Assembly: GCA_033812795.1 (NCBI GenBank)
Contig: JAPXSY010000110.1
Span: 1 to 7,540 of the forward strand
Length of the DNA stretch: 7,540 bases
Direction of reading: 5' to 3'
From: JAPXSY01 sp033812795
Lineage (GTDB): Bacteria > Verrucomicrobiota > Kiritimatiellia > RFP12 > UBA1067
Numbering within the stretch: the stretch's first letter is position 1; the number at the start of each line of letters is the position of its first letter. Of the stretch, positions 5,345 to 7,540 are shown in pieces. A model generated the notes under the pieces. The model made no database searches, was not told where the DNA came from, and worked only from the letters and a program-made list of their open reading frames with translations. The position numbers and the translations under genes are program-made.

Positions 5345-7540
5345 CTGTCATTGGTTTGACGAAGCTCGCTTCGGAATGTTCATCCACTGGGGTCTGTACT
5401 CGATTCCAGCGCGGGGCGAATGGATGCTCTGGAACGAGAAGATTCCGGTGGAGGAATACAACCGCTATGCGGACGAATTTTGTCCGCCCGAGGACTTCTC
5501 CCCGGAGGAGTGGGTAGTGCTGGCGAAGCAGGCGGGCATGAAGTACGCCGTGCTGACCACGCGCCATCACGACGGTTTCAGCCTCTACGATAGCCAGGTC
5601 AATCCGTTCAACTCCGTCCAAACCGCCGCCGGACGCGACTTCGTCGCCGAGTTCGTGACGGCCTGCCGCAAACACGGACTGCGCGTGGGCCTCTACCACT
5701 CGGTCATGAGCTGGCAGTTCCGATCGACGCTCACCGGCCCTCTGAACGATCCCGAGGACTGGAACGCGATGGTCGAGGAGTCCCATGCGCAGGTGCGCGA
5801 GCTGATGACGAACTACGGCCCGATCGACCTGCTCTGGTACGACGGCGCCATGGTCCCCGGCGGACTCGATCCCGCACGTCATTGGCGTTCCGCCGAACTC
5901 AACCGCATGGTGCGCGAACTTCAGCCGCATATCCTGATCAACGATCGCGCCCATCTGCCCGAGGACTTCAGCACCCCGGAACAGGAGATTGTCGCGCCGC
6001 CCCCAGGCCGGCGCTGGGAATCGTGCATGACGATGAACGGGAGCTGGAGCTACACCGCGAACGACACGAATTTCAAATCGTCTGAGACCGTCATCGACTG
6101 CCTCGTCCGCTGCGCACGGTTCGGCGGCAACCTGCTCCTGAACATCGGCCCGAAACCCGATGGCAGCGTCCCCGATGAAAGCCTCCGCGTCTTGAAGGAA
6201 GTCGGCCAATGGATGCAGGCGAACGGCGAGTCCATCTACGCCAGCCGGCGCACCGCTTTCACCGAAGCCAACCATGCCGCCGGTTTGGTGACGCAAAACG
6301 GCAACCAGATCTATCTGCATCTGCGCTCCGGCGTCGGCGACGTCGTCCGTCTCGACGGCGCGGCCGCCGCGACCGAGGCCGTCTGTCTGCATCATGGCGG
6401 GCGGCTGCCTCTCGCGGGGATATGCGGGCGGACGCTGGATCTGAAGGTGGACGGCGTTCCACGCGATGCGCTGCGCCCCGTGATCCGTCTGACGCTGCCG
6501 GGAGAACCCGCCGCCCCTTCGGACATGCTGGGCGGACAGTTCGAGATCCGGCTCGACCCGGGACGCGCGCCGATCCTGGCCGAAGCCGATCCGGCGCATC
6601 ATCAGCTTCCAGAAGGAGCCCTGATCATCTCCGATGCCCTCGCCGCTCTCGCCACCGATGGCGGCGTCCCCGAACGGAGGCCCTCGACGGACTGGTGTCC
6701 GGGCTTTCACCTGCCAGTCTACGCCTGGGGCTCGGGCGATGCGGAAATCCGTCTGCCCCGCGATGTCGCGGGAGTCTACGACATCCGCGTCGGGTTGATC
6801 GGGCGCCATCCGCTTCCCATCCGAATGGCGTTGAATGGGCAACCGCTGCCAAACTTGTGCCGGGTCGACAACCCCGGTTGTCCCGACACGTTCGTGATTC
6901 CCGGCGTTTCCCTAGACGAAGGGACGGTTGCGCTGAAAATCCTCGACGGCGCGGACGCCGGGATCTATGCGCTGCAACTCAGGCCTCGGTGGCAGGCGTG
7001 GCCGACGGAACGCTGGATGACGATCGGCGCGTTTCCCACGGCGTTCGAACCTCGTCAACCGGGGACGACGATCCGAGATGCGCTGAACCGCCGCTTCGGC
7101 CCCGAAGGGAAATTCGATCCCGCAAGGGAATACGACGGCATCGGCGGAAAAGTCCGGTGGACGTGTACGGACCCTGCCGCTGAACGAAGCGGCTTCGATG
7201 CGAGCGGAGTGGATTTCAGCCGTCGGTGCAGTGCGGGCGGACAGGGTGTCTGCTTTGCGCGCACGGTGATCCACAGTGAAGTCGACCAAACCGTGGAAGC
7301 GGCGCTGCACGTCGACTGGTGGGCCAACATCGCGCTCAACGGAGAGATGCTCAAGGGCAGCCGCGATCCCCAAGCCGTGGCACAAGACGGCGCCGAGTTC
7401 TCGACCTTCTATCCGGTCTGCGTTCCGCTGAAGTTGAAGGCCGGGGAGAACGTCCTGCTCGTGAAGAACCACTGCGGACGCGGGGCAAGCGGATTCGGAT
7501 TTCACGTAAACCTGCCCGGCGATCAGGCGATATCGAACGG
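5337..7540 (+). CDS. GH29 alpha-L-fucosidase, multidomain, 3' end beyond the window
   Basis: Open without a stop from ATG 5337 to the window end, at least 734 residues. It begins inside the GH29 signature (WFDEARFGMFIHWGLYSIPA, residues 6-25) with no signal peptide, so it is probably cytoplasmic and acts on imported fucosylated oligosaccharides, releasing L-fucose with retention. Visible landmarks are RHHDGF (76-81), GLYHS, IDLLWYDG with Asp169 as the likely nucleophile, candidate acid/base glutamates in TPEQE (215, 217) and WESCMT (228), and GGNLLLNIGP (263-272). After about residue 320 come beta-sandwich regions. One carries IGAFP (563-567) and GGKVRW (603-608), and a further domain has LKAGENVLLVKNHCG, like accessory jelly-roll modules. 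These may bind glycans. The ATG has only a weak GAAAAG upstream. TTG codons at 5325 and 5328 lie closer to GAAGG (5315-5319), so the start may be slightly upstream. The gene overlaps the antitoxin by 8 bp. Confidence 0.9.
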   Translation, partial: MNNCHWFDEARFGMFIHWGLYSIPARGEWMLWNEKIPVEEYNRYADEFCPPEDFSPEEWVVLAKQAGMKYAVLTTRHHDGFSLYDSQVNPFNSVQTAAGRDFVAEFVTACRKHGLRVGLYHSVMSWQFRSTLTGPLNDPEDWNAMVEESHAQVRELMTNYGPIDLLWYDGAMVPGGLDPARHWRSAELNRMVRELQPHILINDRAHLPEDFSTPEQEIVAPPPGRRWESCMTMNGSWSYTANDTNFKSSETVIDCLVRCARFGGNLLLNIGPKPDGSVPDESLRVLKEVGQWMQANGESIYASRRTAFTEANHAAGLVTQNGNQIYLHLRSGVGDVVRLDGAAAATEAVCLHHGGRLPLAGICGRTLDLKVDGVPRDALRPVIRLTLPGEPAAPSDMLGGQFEIRLDPGRAPILAEADPAHHQLPEGALIISDALAALATDGGVPERRPSTDWCPGFHLPVYAWGSGDAEIRLPRDVAGVYDIRVGLIGRHPLPIRMALNGQPLPNLCRVDNPGCPDTFVIPGVSLDEGTVALKILDGADAGIYALQLRPRWQAWPTERWMTIGAFPTAFEPRQPGTTIRDALNRRFGPEGKFDPAREYDGIGGKVRWTCTDPAAERSGFDASGVDFSRRCSAGGQGVCFARTVIHSEVDQTVEAALHVDWWANIALNGEMLKGSRDPQAVAQDGAEFSTFYPVCVPLKLKAGENVLLVKNHCGRGASGFGFHVNLPGDQAISN

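Noticed and set aside
5286..6842. 518-codon minus-strand open frame opposite the fucosidase
   Set aside because: Low-complexity Arg/Gly/Asp-rich translation with no recognisable domain; it mirrors the codon bias of the GH29 gene.
6209..7183. 324-codon plus-strand frame inside the fucosidase
   Set aside because: Extremely Arg/Ser-rich shadow of the fucosidase frame.

Overview
The window looks like a GC-rich bacterial chromosome segment from a polysaccharide-degrading member of the PVC group (Kiritimatiellota/Lentisphaerota type). This guess rests on the style of the proteins: a LacI regulator beside glycoside-hydrolase genes, a large CBM9-like/GH123-like protein, a beta-helix C-terminus of the 'SPCIDAG...EPRPNGERINIG' type, and a multidomain GH29 alpha-L-fucosidase. 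No rRNA, tRNA, CRISPR array or transposase gene was seen.

Layout. 3-470 is the end of a universal-stress (UspA-like) protein. Convergent with it, 474-627 on the minus strand is a miniature remnant of a DUF4143-type AAA ATPase gene: the first ~20 codons and the last ~28 codons survive and the middle is gone. Upstream of that remnant are three copies of ATTCGGTAATTT with an exact 23-bp period (671-739). Then comes a well-formed promoter (TTGACA-17-TACAGT) with a perfect 14-bp LacI-type palindrome just behind it (784-797), driving an intact LacI-family regulator (816-1883).

1929-4755 is a graveyard of polysaccharide-utilisation genes. A long open frame holds two carbohydrate-binding-like domains and the first part of a GH123/DUF4091-like hydrolase. 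It has no proper 5' end, and it breaks off exactly where the catalytic Asp-Glu of the family would be expected. It runs into the C-terminal part of an unrelated beta-helix protein (to 4626), followed by what looks like the last ~30 codons of a GH16-like protein (to 4755).

4759-5344 is a compact type II toxin-antitoxin module (BrnT-like toxin, CopG/BrnA-like antitoxin) with its own promoter and a pair of TGTACA palindromes. The antitoxin stop overlaps by 8 bp the start of a cytoplasmic GH29 alpha-L-fucosidase that runs off the window (5337-7540, at least 734 residues).

How they fit together. The fucosidase, the LacI regulator and the hydrolase remnants all point to a sugar-utilisation locus that has been rearranged and partly deleted. 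The regulator probably represses itself; no second copy of its operator was seen in front of the other genes. The toxin-antitoxin promoter is now the nearest visible promoter for the fucosidase. I found no convincing new multi-gene system. The most unusual items are the 23-bp periodic repeat next to the collapsed ATPase gene, the break just before the hydrolase active site, and the antitoxin-fucosidase overlap.
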